Shown here: positions 10,136-18,633 of the stretch, one piece after another
Position numbering within the stretch: position 1 is the first letter of the stretch
How the letters are laid out: every line of letters starts with the position of its first letter
NCBI GenBank assembly: GCA_017510405.1
Contig: JAFWNG010000032.1
Location: 1-64,000, forward strand
Length of the DNA stretch: 64,000 nucleotides
Direction: 5' to 3'
From: Solobacterium sp.
Lineage (GTDB): Bacteria; Bacillota_I; Bacilli_A; Erysipelotrichales; Erysipelotrichaceae
Made by a program: the position numbers and the translations under genes
Notes under the pieces: generated by a model
Told to the model about the DNA's origin: nothing
Seen by the model: only the letters and a program-made list of their open reading frames with translations
Database searches by the model: none

Positions 10136-10864
10136 TCATACAGTCTTCCGCACCGCGGATTCAATAAAGCATACCTTGTCGGGACGGTGACGGGACTGCG
10201 TATATTCAAACATGACACCGCTGGAATTGAATACCTGGCCGGTGATCACAAGAAGAAAATCATATTCCTGCAGATCGAGATAGCGGTAATCGCGTTTGAC
10301 GGCTTTTTCCGCAGTCACGCGCCGCAGGCTGGTGGTGATATTCATGCCGCGGACTTCTTCCAGATACCGGTAGATCGAATGCTCGGCGATCTCGGCGGTC
10401 AGTCCCTCGGTTTCGGACTTCAGGAAGTAGTTGGTATCCAGGATGATCGCTTCGCCGTTGATCTTGCGCACGCGCTCGACAAAGAGCAGATGCTCGCCGA
10501 CGTCGAAACCGGTCTGTTCACTGAGTTTTTCATCACAGATGCGTTCTTCGAAGCGGACGACCCGGGTCTTCATGGAGACCTGGTTCCGGTCGGCAGCTTC
10601 CCGGAGACTTTCAATTCCGCCCAGAGAGAAGATATTGCGGCCTTTCTGCGGCTGCCAGATCACCTGGACGCCGCGGCCGTGGCGGGGCAGAAGAAAGCCT
10701 TCCTGCGTAAGCATCGCCAGTGCCCGGCGGATGGTATTGCGTGTACAGCCAAATCGTTTCGTATATTCATTTTCGGAAGGAAGAAGATCGCCGTGGACGT
10801 AATTGCCCGCCAGGATCTCGTCTTTGATGGTCTGGTAGATCGATTCGTACTTACTTTTCGGCAT
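10136..10864 (-). CDS. treR: Trehalose operon repressor (GntR family)
   Basis: This 242-residue protein has an N-terminal winged-helix of GntR type (LLPSENEYTKRFGCTRNTIRRAL, residues ~30-53) and a UTRA effector domain (~80-240). The gene is divergent from the trehalose PTS and phosphotrehalase, which fits TreR, a repressor released by trehalose-6-phosphate. I chose the ATG at 10864 because AGAGG lies about 9 bases upstream. The longer frame to 10897 would overlap the TATAAT at 10887-10892. One of the three palindromes in the intergenic region covers the likely -35 side of its own promoter, so autoregulation is plausible. Confidence 0.9.
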   Translation of the reverse strand: MPKSKYESIYQTIKDEILAGNYVHGDLLPSENEYTKRFGCTRNTIRRALAMLTQEGFLLPRHGRGVQVIWQPQKGRNIFSLGGIESLREAADRNQVSMKTRVVRFEERICDEKLSEQTGFDVGEHLLFVERVRKINGEAIILDTNYFLKSETEGLTAEIAEHSIYRYLEEVRGMNITTSLRRVTAEKAVKRDYRYLDLQEYDFLLVITGQVFNSSGVMFEYTQSRHRPDKVCFIESAVRKTV

Positions 10865-10886
10865 ATGAAGGACCTCTGTCATCCAT

Positions 10887-10915
10887 ATTATACACATATT
10901 CGCAGAGACACAGAA
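10887..10915 (-). promoter_or_regulatory. treR promoter
   Basis: A perfect TATAAT on the minus strand (10887-10892) has only a weak -35 (TTCTGT at 10910-10915) and lies next to palindrome O1. Confidence 0.5.
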
Positions 10916-10932
10916 ATTTGTTTAAACAAATT
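10915..10932. promoter_or_regulatory. TreR operator candidate O1
   Basis: Perfect 18-bp palindrome AATTTGTTTAAACAAATT, placed at the -35 side of the treR promoter and 13 bp before the treP -35. Confidence 0.75.
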
Positions 10933-10944
10933 CGCTGTATTGGA

Positions 10945-10973
10945 TTGACATGTTTAAACAACTTAGCTACACT
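10945..10973 (+). promoter_or_regulatory. treP promoter
   Basis: Consensus TTGACA (10945-10950), 17-bp spacer and TACACT (10968-10973). Palindrome O2 lies inside the spacer. Confidence 0.8.
10951..10960. promoter_or_regulatory. TreR operator candidate O2
   Basis: The perfect palindrome TGTTTAAACA is the core of O1 repeated directly after the treP -35 box, where a bound repressor would block RNA polymerase. Confidence 0.75.
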
Positions 10974-10984
10974 AAAGGTACATA

Positions 10985-11000
10985 ACTTGTATAAACAAGT
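10985..11000. promoter_or_regulatory. TreR operator candidate O3
   Basis: ACTTGT and ACAAGT arms flank ATAA, a variant of the O1/O2 motif, between the treP start site and its RBS. Centres of the three sites are about 32 and 37 bp apart. Confidence 0.65.
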
Positions 11001-11014
11001 AGAAAGGGAATCAC

Positions 11015-12931
11015 ATGGGAAAATTCACAGAAGATGCGACGAAACTGCTTGAATACGTAGGCGGTCCGTCAAACATCAACGCAATCACGCACTGCGTCAC
11101 TCGTATGCGCTTCGTTCTTGCTGATCCGAAGAAGGCAAACATCAAGAAGATCGAAGCTCTGCCGAGCGCCAAGGGCACATTCACTCAGGCCGGCCAGTTC
11201 CAGGTCATAATCGGAAATGAGGTCGCGGATTTCTACAAGGAATTCACAGCAATCGCCGGTATCGAAGGCGTCTCCAAAGATGCCGCAAAGAGTGCAGCGA
11301 AAGACAATCAGACACCGCTCCAGAAGATCATGTCGAATATCGCCGAGATCTTCGCACCGCTCATTCCGGCTATCATCTGCGGAGGTCTTATTCTCGGTTT
11401 CCGCAACATTCTCGAAACAGCAGTCGTTCTGCAGGACGGCACATTCCTGGCAGGTCTCGACAAGTTCCTGTGGATCATCGGTGAAGCCGTATTCCACACA
11501 GGTATCCCGGTAGGCATCTGCTGGTCCGTACAGCGCAAGATGGGCGGCACACCGATGCTCGGCGTCGTCCTCGGTCTCACACTGATCTCCGGCCAGCTCG
11601 TTAACGCATACGGCGTTGCAGGCATGGCAGCTGACGCATGGGCTCCGAACTATGTATGGAACTTCGGCTTTGCAAGCTTCCGTATGATCGGCTACCAGGC
11701 ACAGGTCATACCGGCAATTCTCGCAGCGTTCACGCTTGCATATCTGGAACGCTTCTTCAAGAAGATCGTTCCGCAGGTACTGCAGATGATCCTCGTTCCG
11801 TTCTGCTCGCTGCTTCTGGCAGTCATGGCAGCGCACTTCGTTCTCGGTCCGATCGGCTGGAAAGTCGGTGAATGGGTATCCGCATTTGTTATGGCAGGTA
11901 TCTCCGGCAAGTTCCGTGTTCTGTTCGGTGCTGTATTCGGCTTCTTCTATGCACCGCTGGTCATCACCGGTCTGCACCACATGTCCAACGCGATCGACCT
12001 GCAGCTGATCAATTCCACAGGCGGAACAATGCTCTGGCCGATGATCGCACTGTCCAATATCGCACAGGGCGCAGCAGTAGCCGGCATGTCCTATCTGCAG
12101 AAGAAAAATACAAAGGCTCAGGAAGTCAACTATCCGTCCATGATCTCCTGCTGGCTGGGTGTTACTGAACCGGCTATGTTCGGTATCAACCTGAAATACC
12201 AGTGGCCGTTCTACTGTGCAATGACCGGTTCCTGCATCGCAGCAGTCATTTCCACAGCATTCAGCGTAACTGCTGCATCCATCGGCGTCGGCGGTCTGCC
12301 GGGCATTATCTCCATCTTCCCGAAATACATGTTCATCTTCGCAATCGCCATGCTGGTCGCTCTGGTCGTTCCGTTCGTGCTCACAGTCATGATCGGCAAA
12401 AACAAGATCAACCCGGCAACAGGCAACCTTTACAGCGAAGAGGAAGAAGAGGAAGAAGAAGCTCCGGCATACACAGCTGCACAGATGACAGAAGAATTCG
12501 CTGCTCCGGTAAGCGGCACCCTGATGCCGATCACAGAAGTAGCGGACAAGGTGTTCTCCTCCAAGGCTATGGGCGACGGTATTGCCATCGATCCGACTGA
12601 AGGTAAGATCTACGCACCGTTCTCCGGCGAGATCACGGTGGCGTTCCCCACCGGTCATGCCTACGGCCTGAAGGCTGCCAACGGCAGAGAAGTCCTGATC
12701 CACATCGGTATGGATACCGTTGAACTCAATGGACAGGGCTTCAAGCCGGCAGTAAAACAGGGCGACATCGTGAAACAGGGCGACCTGCTCACAGAAGTTG
12801 ACCTGGATTACATCCGCAGCCAGGGCAAGCCTGTCGTAACACCGGTAGTATTTACAGACGGTGCTGCGGTAGAATTAAAGAAAACAGGCGCAGTTAAGGC
12901 ACTGGACAAAGACATCGTCAAGCTCGGATAA
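11015..12931 (+). CDS. treP: Trehalose PTS EIIBCA transporter
   Basis: This 638-residue PTS permease imports trehalose and phosphorylates it to trehalose-6-phosphate. The EIIB domain is N-terminal, with phospho-Cys27 in THCVTRMRF. The EIIC domain spans ~100-470 with about ten membrane helices and the GxxEP-type motif GVTEPAMFG. A run of eight glutamates leads to a C-terminal EIIA domain with His563 in LIHIGMDTVELNG. Many trehalose permeases lack EIIA and borrow it; here it is fused. Specificity is inferred from the neighbours treR and treC. Transcription starts at a TTGACA promoter controlled by three palindromes. Confidence 0.92.
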   Translation: MGKFTEDATKLLEYVGGPSNINAITHCVTRMRFVLADPKKANIKKIEALPSAKGTFTQAGQFQVIIGNEVADFYKEFTAIAGIEGVSKDAAKSAAKDNQTPLQKIMSNIAEIFAPLIPAIICGGLILGFRNILETAVVLQDGTFLAGLDKFLWIIGEAVFHTGIPVGICWSVQRKMGGTPMLGVVLGLTLISGQLVNAYGVAGMAADAWAPNYVWNFGFASFRMIGYQAQVIPAILAAFTLAYLERFFKKIVPQVLQMILVPFCSLLLAVMAAHFVLGPIGWKVGEWVSAFVMAGISGKFRVLFGAVFGFFYAPLVITGLHHMSNAIDLQLINSTGGTMLWPMIALSNIAQGAAVAGMSYLQKKNTKAQEVNYPSMISCWLGVTEPAMFGINLKYQWPFYCAMTGSCIAAVISTAFSVTAASIGVGGLPGIISIFPKYMFIFAIAMLVALVVPFVLTVMIGKNKINPATGNLYSEEEEEEEEAPAYTAAQMTEEFAAPVSGTLMPITEVADKVFSSKAMGDGIAIDPTEGKIYAPFSGEITVAFPTGHAYGLKAANGREVLIHIGMDTVELNGQGFKPAVKQGDIVKQGDLLTEVDLDYIRSQGKPVVTPVVFTDGAAVELKKTGAVKALDKDIVKLG

Positions 12932-12941
12932 GGAGGTTCGC

Positions 12942-14588
12942 ATGAGTTTCAAGGATAAAGTCGTATATCAGATCTACCCGAAGTCCTTCCAGGACTCGAA
13001 CGGAGACGGATGGGGTGATATCCGGGGCGTCATTCAGAGACTCGATTACCTGAAACAGCTCGGAATAAACTATATCTGGTTTAACCCGATGATCGTATCT
13101 CCGCAGAGAGACAATGGATATGATGTGGCAGACTACCGTACGTTTGATCCCCGGTACGGTACGATGGAAGACTTTGAAGAACTGAGCAGAGAAGCTGCGG
13201 CGCGCGGCATCGGCCTGATGTTCGACATGGTGTTCAATCACACGTCCACAGAACACGAATGGTTTAAGAAAGCACTTGCGGGCGATGAAACATACAAGAG
13301 TTACTACATCTTCCGCAAGGGCAAAGGTCCGGGTCTTCCGCCGAATAACTGGCAGTCCAAGTTCGGCGGCAGTGCCTGGGAATACGTGGAAAAGTTCGAT
13401 GAATGGTACCTGCATCTGTTTGATGTGACCCAGGCAGATCTTGACTGGACCAATCCGGCAGTGCGCAGGGAATGTGCGGACATCGTCAACTACTGGCGTT
13501 CGCACGGCGTTCACGGCTTCCGCTTCGATGTCATCAATCTCATTTCCAAGAAGAGCTATGAGGATGATCCGAATAACTATGACGGCCGCCAGTTCTATAC
13601 CGACGGACCGCGGGAACATGAGTATCTGAAGGAACTGAACAAAAACAGTTTCGGACAGGATCCGGATCATCTGACCGTCGGTGAGATGAGTTCCACGACG
13701 CTGGCAAACTGCGTGCAGTATGCCGGTGAAGAGAGCGGGGAACTGGATATGGTATTCAGCTTCCATCATCTGAAAGTCGACTACAAGAACCAGATGAAGT
13801 GGGAACTGCAGGACGTCGACTTCGCGGCGATGAAGAGACTGTTCGTCACCTGGCAGGTCGGCATGCAGGAAGCCAATGCGTGGAACGCGCTGTTCTGGAA
13901 CTGCCATGACCAGCCGCGCTCGGTATCACGCTTCGGCAATGATACAGAGTACCGCCGGGAAAGTGCGAAGATGCTGGCAACAGCGCTGCACATGATGCGC
14001 GGTGTTCCGTATGTGTACATGGGAGAAGAGATCGGCATGCCGAATGCCGGCTTCACGGATATTTCCCAGTACAGAGACGTGGAAAGCACAAATATATACA
14101 AGATCCTGCTTGACCAGGGCAAGAGTCCGGAAGAAGTGCTGCATATCCTGCGGGCACGTTCCCGTGACAACGCGCGCACGCCGATGCAGTGGTCCGCCGC
14201 GGAAAACGCCGGCTTCACCGACGGTACGCCGTGGATCGGCCCGGCTTCCCGTTACAAGGAAGTCAACGTGGAAACGGAACTGGCTGCGGAAGACAGCATC
14301 TTCCGTCACTACCAGAAGCTGATCGAAATGCGCAAGACCATGCCGCTGGTGCAGGACGGCCTGTATGTGCCGGTCATGGAAGACCATGAGTCGGTATATG
14401 CCTACAAGCGTGTTCTCGGAAACGAAGAACTGCTTGTCCTGAACAATTTCTATGCCAGACCGGCAGAAGTATCGTTCGATGCGGACGGATACTCCGTGCT
14501 GCTGTCGAATTATAAGGATACATGTCCGAAGGATTCGATGACGCTGCGTCCGTATGAGTCTGTGATCCTCTATCGGAAAAACGCGTAA
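12942..14588 (+). CDS. treC: Trehalose-6-phosphate hydrolase (GH13)
   Basis: The 548-residue cytoplasmic enzyme splits trehalose-6-phosphate into glucose and glucose-6-phosphate. GH13 motifs are clear: DMVFNHTS, the nucleophile Asp196 in FRFDVIN, acid/base Glu248 in VGEMSS, and NCHDQPR. The segment GRQFYTDGPREHEYL is close to the one I know from TreA/TreC and distinguishes them from oligo-1,6-glucosidases. It lies 10 bases after treP with an AAGGAGG site, so the two are cotranscribed. The unit ends at a strong terminator. Confidence 0.93.
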   Translation: MSFKDKVVYQIYPKSFQDSNGDGWGDIRGVIQRLDYLKQLGINYIWFNPMIVSPQRDNGYDVADYRTFDPRYGTMEDFEELSREAAARGIGLMFDMVFNHTSTEHEWFKKALAGDETYKSYYIFRKGKGPGLPPNNWQSKFGGSAWEYVEKFDEWYLHLFDVTQADLDWTNPAVRRECADIVNYWRSHGVHGFRFDVINLISKKSYEDDPNNYDGRQFYTDGPREHEYLKELNKNSFGQDPDHLTVGEMSSTTLANCVQYAGEESGELDMVFSFHHLKVDYKNQMKWELQDVDFAAMKRLFVTWQVGMQEANAWNALFWNCHDQPRSVSRFGNDTEYRRESAKMLATALHMMRGVPYVYMGEEIGMPNAGFTDISQYRDVESTNIYKILLDQGKSPEEVLHILRARSRDNARTPMQWSAAENAGFTDGTPWIGPASRYKEVNVETELAAEDSIFRHYQKLIEMRKTMPLVQDGLYVPVMEDHESVYAYKRVLGNEELLVLNNFYARPAEVSFDADGYSVLLSNYKDTCPKDSMTLRPYESVILYRKNA

Positions 14589-14634
14589 AACGTACGGATA
14601 CCGGTAAAAAACATTAAAGTTACTGATCTTCCTT

Positions 14635-14661
14635 AAGGACGGCGGAAGCCGTCCTTTTTTA
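14635..14661 (+). terminator. treP-treC terminator
   Basis: AAGGACGGC (14635-14643), GGAA loop, GCCGTCCTT (14648-14656) and a T-run. Confidence 0.93.
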
Positions 14662-14741
14662 TACTCACGGTGCTTTGCGGATACAGGATGATAAATGCCG
14701 AGCCATGCGCGGATGGTATAGTATGTACAGAAGGCATACAC

Positions 14742-15947
14742 ATGATACTGAAACAGAATCTCATGCATCGAAGGGTATTCGGCAGGCTGGTGCTTGCCGG
14801 CACCGTACGAAATCTGACACTGTCCCTGACGGGAATGATCGACTGTGCGGTCACCGGGCGGTATCTCGGCGAAGCTGGGCTTTCCGCCCTGAAACTCGCG
14901 GCGCCGCTTTTTGACAGCCTGAGTATTTTCAGCGTTGTGACGGCAGGCGGACTGTCCATCGTACTGGCCAGGGAACTGGCGCAGGGACACCAGGAGAAAG
15001 CACAGCGTCTGTTCCGCATGTCATTCACTATGCTGGCACTGCTGGCGCTGCTGTTTACGCTGACCGGCATTTTCTGTCCCGGACTGATCACGCCGCTGCT
15101 GGCGGGAAAAGCGGAACCGGCGGTGCGGAATATGACCACGGAGTATATCCGTTTTGTTCTGGCGGCGGCATTTCCGATCATGATGTACGACCTGTTCGGC
15201 AGCGCCGCGCTTCTGGAAGGGGAAAACCGCCGGCTCGTTTTGGCATCGGCGGTGATCTTTGCGGCGATGAATCAGGCTGTATGCGCATGCCTGCAGGGGA
15301 TCGGAAAGAAAAAAACAGCGGCTGCGCTGCAGGTGGTATGGGGACTGGCAATGCCGGTCTTCTGTACATTCCTTCTTGGACAGCGGTACGGCGACACCGG
15401 TGTATATCTCTCTTATTCGGTATGGCAGATCGTAAGTTTCCTGCTGATCCTCGGCTGGTACGTCATCCGTGTGCGGATGCATAAACCGCTTCTGCCCGGG
15501 ACGGCGGTCCTGGCGGAATTCCGCAGCACGGTCGCTTCTCTTTCGGAATCCGCAGCTGTATCGGAAGAGATCCATGAGTTCTGCCGAATGAATTCGGTGC
15601 CGGAACGCATGGCGGTGCATGCGGCGCTCTGTGCGCAGGAACTGGCGGACAACAGTCTTACGCACGGTTTCAATGACACGCGCAGACATCACCTGGAGGT
15701 GCGCGTCATCCTGCGGGAAACAGATCTGATCCTGCGGGTGCGGGATGACTGCAGACCGTTTGATCTGACCGAGCGTTACCGGCTGATCCATCCGGCCGAT
15801 CCTGCGGATAATATCGGCCTGCGCATGATCTATGCGGCCGCCGATGACGTCAGCTATTCCTCTGCGCTGCGGCTGAACAATGTGTGCATCCGCGTGCAGC
15901 TTCCGCCGGCAGAAAACGCATCCATAGAAAACTGCGGACATGACTGA
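14742..15947 (+). CDS. Truncated MATE-like membrane domain fused to anti-sigma-type HATPase
   Basis: Residues ~10-250 are hydrophobic and begin like a MATE exporter (GRYLGEAGLSALKLAAPL, ALLEGENRR). Only about seven helices are visible instead of twelve, with an apparent internal loss after ENRRLVLASAVI, where the sequence jumps to a late MATE segment (LQGIGKKKTAA). Residues ~265-395 form a GHKL ATPase of the RsbW/SpoIIAB type, with an N-box (CAQELADNSLTHGF), DDCRPFDL in place of the first G-box, and NIGLRMI. Such kinases phosphorylate STAS anti-anti-sigma factors. The ATG at 14742 has AGAAGG 7 bases upstream and TATAGT at 14717. Transport function is doubtful; membrane-tethered signalling is more likely, by inference. 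Confidence 0.75.
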   Translation: MILKQNLMHRRVFGRLVLAGTVRNLTLSLTGMIDCAVTGRYLGEAGLSALKLAAPLFDSLSIFSVVTAGGLSIVLARELAQGHQEKAQRLFRMSFTMLALLALLFTLTGIFCPGLITPLLAGKAEPAVRNMTTEYIRFVLAAAFPIMMYDLFGSAALLEGENRRLVLASAVIFAAMNQAVCACLQGIGKKKTAAALQVVWGLAMPVFCTFLLGQRYGDTGVYLSYSVWQIVSFLLILGWYVIRVRMHKPLLPGTAVLAEFRSTVASLSESAAVSEEIHEFCRMNSVPERMAVHAALCAQELADNSLTHGFNDTRRHHLEVRVILRETDLILRVRDDCRPFDLTERYRLIHPADPADNIGLRMIYAAADDVSYSSALRLNNVCIRVQLPPAENASIENCGHD

Positions 15948-15959
15948 GCGCATATTATA

Positions 15960-16481
15960 ATGGAACATATGATATTGAACGGACAGACGCGGCGGGATCT
16001 GTTTCAGTATTTCCCGCTTCTTCAGGATGACACCATTACTGTCAGACGGATCGGTAAAAGCGATACCGCGCAGCTGAAAGAGCTGTATGATCAGCCGCTG
16101 AACGATGCATACGCAGAACACCTGGCGGAAGAATGCCTTCGCTGGTACAAAGAGCGCAAGGAGATCGCTGCGGGCATTTTCACTGCGGACGGAACGCTGG
16201 CCGGGATCCTGGAGATCTACGATGTGAAAAAAGACTCCGTAACGATCGGGTACCGTATACGGATACCGATGCGAAGACACGGATATGCAGGGCGCGCCGT
16301 GGAGCTTCTGAAGAAACATCTGTCCGAAAATACCGATGTGCAGCGGATCGAAGCGGCGTGTGATGCATGCAATTATGCGTCGCGGGGCGTGCTGGAAAAA
16401 TGCGGATTCCGGCAAACGGGAATTCGCGGCAGTATCGTTGAATACGAGTGTCAATTGTACGGTCAAAGCATGATACAATAA
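15960..16481 (+). CDS. GNAT family N-acetyltransferase
   Basis: The 173-residue protein has the GNAT fold. RIPMRRHGYAGRAVELLKKH holds the acetyl-CoA pyrophosphate loop (R/Q-x-x-G-x-G/A), and the C-terminal segment NYASRGVLEKCGFRQTG is typical of the family. It resembles RimJ-like and unassigned acetyltransferases; the acceptor is unknown. No good Shine-Dalgarno precedes the ATG at 15960 and a second ATG lies at 15969, so the start is uncertain by three codons. It lies 12 bases after the MATE-like fusion and 19 bases before ppk, in the same direction. Confidence 0.85.
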   Translation: MEHMILNGQTRRDLFQYFPLLQDDTITVRRIGKSDTAQLKELYDQPLNDAYAEHLAEECLRWYKERKEIAAGIFTADGTLAGILEIYDVKKDSVTIGYRIRIPMRRHGYAGRAVELLKKHLSENTDVQRIEAACDACNYASRGVLEKCGFRQTGIRGSIVEYECQLYGQSMIQ

Positions 16482-16500
16482 ATAAGTTAAGGGGCGCATT

Positions 16501-18633
16501 ATGATAAAGAATCTGTATAAAGAGGGATGTACGCAGAACCGGGAACTGTCCTGGCTGCGTTTTGACGACCGCTGTCTGAACGAGGCAAAAGACAAGACCG
16601 TGCCGCTGCTGGAACGTCTGAAGTTTGTCAGTATCTATACTTCCAACCTGACGGAATTCTTCCGCGTGCGGGTGGGAAGCCTGTACGATATGAAACAGGT
16701 CAATGTGGCAAAGGTGGACAACAAGTCGGGCATGACGCCGGAACAGCAGCTCAATGAGATCTACAAAGTTGCCAAGCGTACATGCAAGAAGAGAGATGAG
16801 ATCTATCTGGACCTGAAAAAGAAACTGGCCAAAGCCGGTGTAGAGGATATTGGCGTGGAAGACTGCACGAAGGCAGAAATGAAATATCTGCGCAAGTATT
16901 TCCGCCGGGAGATCTCGCCGCTGCTGTCGCCGCAGATCGTGGATACCCATCATCCGTTCCCGAACCTGCAGAACCACATCATCTATATCGCCGCCATGAT
17001 GCGGTATAAGAATAAGAGTTCCTTCGGCCTCATTCCGGTGCCGACGGTACTGCCGGAGATCATCCTTCTGCCGGCGGAAAACAAACTGCGCTTCGTACAT
17101 ACCGAAGACCTGATCCTGAACCAGGTGCCGCAGGTATTCCCGGATGTCATCGTCGAAGAGTCGATGAAGATCGCGGTCTCGCGCAGTGCGTTCGTCGATC
17201 CGGAAGATGCGATCTTTGTACATATCAAGGACTACCGCCGCAAGATGCAGAGAGTGCTGAAAGAGCGCCGCAAGATGAATGTGACGCGTCTGGACTGCAG
17301 TAAGAAGCCAAGTACGGCGTTCCGCAAATATCTGCTTACCCATCTGAACACGACGCAGCAGATGCTGTTTGTCAACGCTGTGCCGATGTCCATGAAATAT
17401 GTCTTCTCCCTGGAGAAGTCCCTGCCGGAAGGTATCGGAGAGGATCTCGTATTCCCGAAATACGAACCGAAACTGACGCCTGCCCTCAATTATGAAGAAA
17501 ATCTGTTTGATCAGATCCGGAAGAAAGACGTCCTGCTCAGCTATCCGTATGAGTCCATGGAGCCGTTCCTGCGGCTTCTGAAGGAAAGCGCCTCCGATCC
17601 CGATGTCGTATCGATCAAGATCACGATCTACCGCCTTGCGTCCCATGCGCGTCTGGTCGAGTATCTCTGTCTGGCAGCGGAAAACGGCAAGGAAGTCGAT
17701 GTCCTCATCGAACTCAAGGCACGCTTTGACGAACAGAATAATATTGACTATTCCGAGCGTCTGGAAGATGCCGGTTGTAATGTCATCTACGGTTTTGACA
17801 ACTACAAAGTACATTCCAAGATCTGCCTCATTACCCGTATGAACGGAAAGAAGCCGGAACACTGCGCCCTGATCTCCACCGGCAACTTCAATGAAAATAC
17901 GGCGAAGCAGTATACCGACCTGGCGCTTCTGACCGCCCGTCCGGCGATCGTAAGAGACGGTCTGGAATTCTTCAAGAATATGTATATGGGCGTACTGGAC
18001 GGCGAATACCGCACTCTGCTGGTGGCGCCGGTATCACTGAAGAGCACGCTGATCTCTCTGATCGACCGCGAGATCGAAAAGAAAGAAGAAGGCCGCATCA
18101 TCTGTAAAGTCAACGCGGTGACCGACGAAGAGATCATCGCCAAGCTGATCGAAGCGTCGTGCGCCGGCGTAAAGATCACTCTGATCGTCCGCGGCATCTC
18201 GTGCATCCTGCCGGGAGTGCCGGGAAAAACAGAGAACATCGAGATCTATTCGATCGTCGGCAGATATCTGGAACATTCCCGCGTCTATCTGTTCGGCAAA
18301 GGCCTCGCCGAGCGCATGTATATTTCTTCGGCCGACTTCATGACCAGAAATACCGAACGCCGCGTTGAGATCGCGTGTCCGATCCAGGATGCCGATATCC
18401 GCAAGCGCATACGTGATTATCTGAATATCTGCCTCGCGGACACGGCCAAAGCGCGTCAGCTGATGCCGAACGGCCGTCTCCATAAGATCCAGAGCGACGA
18501 AGAACCGGTCGCTTCGCAGGACGTCCTGATGGCGGTGACGCAGGGGACTGTCCCGGTCGAACCGGCACGGCCTGCCGCTCAGCGGGAAACAACGGTGTTC
18601 CACGGCAAACGCAAAAAGGAAAAGAAAGAATGA
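16501..18633 (+). CDS. ppk1: Polyphosphate kinase 1
   Basis: This 710-residue enzyme makes inorganic polyphosphate from ATP reversibly. The N-terminal NRELSWLRFD and the catalytic histidines are clear: His438 in YKVHSKICL (autophosphorylated) and His592 in LEHSRVYLFG, nearly the same numbering as E. coli PPK1 (435 and 592). It is preceded by a weak GGGGCG site. Its stop overlaps the next ATG by 4 bases (ATGA). No exopolyphosphatase adjoins it, but a PPK2-family gene lies 3 kb downstream on the other strand, so polyphosphate made here could be used to phosphorylate nucleotides. Confidence 0.97.
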   Translation: MIKNLYKEGCTQNRELSWLRFDDRCLNEAKDKTVPLLERLKFVSIYTSNLTEFFRVRVGSLYDMKQVNVAKVDNKSGMTPEQQLNEIYKVAKRTCKKRDEIYLDLKKKLAKAGVEDIGVEDCTKAEMKYLRKYFRREISPLLSPQIVDTHHPFPNLQNHIIYIAAMMRYKNKSSFGLIPVPTVLPEIILLPAENKLRFVHTEDLILNQVPQVFPDVIVEESMKIAVSRSAFVDPEDAIFVHIKDYRRKMQRVLKERRKMNVTRLDCSKKPSTAFRKYLLTHLNTTQQMLFVNAVPMSMKYVFSLEKSLPEGIGEDLVFPKYEPKLTPALNYEENLFDQIRKKDVLLSYPYESMEPFLRLLKESASDPDVVSIKITIYRLASHARLVEYLCLAAENGKEVDVLIELKARFDEQNNIDYSERLEDAGCNVIYGFDNYKVHSKICLITRMNGKKPEHCALISTGNFNENTAKQYTDLALLTARPAIVRDGLEFFKNMYMGVLDGEYRTLLVAPVSLKSTLISLIDREIEKKEEGRIICKVNAVTDEEIIAKLIEASCAGVKITLIVRGISCILPGVPGKTENIEIYSIVGRYLEHSRVYLFGKGLAERMYISSADFMTRNTERRVEIACPIQDADIRKRIRDYLNICLADTAKARQLMPNGRLHKIQSDEEPVASQDVLMAVTQGTVPVEPARPAAQRETTVFHGKRKKEKKE

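Noticed and set aside
11069-12703. A long open frame on the minus strand opposite treP
   Set aside because: It is Cys/Asp-rich with no family motif and lies fully antisense to a clear PTS gene. Codon bias in GC-rich genes creates such shadows.
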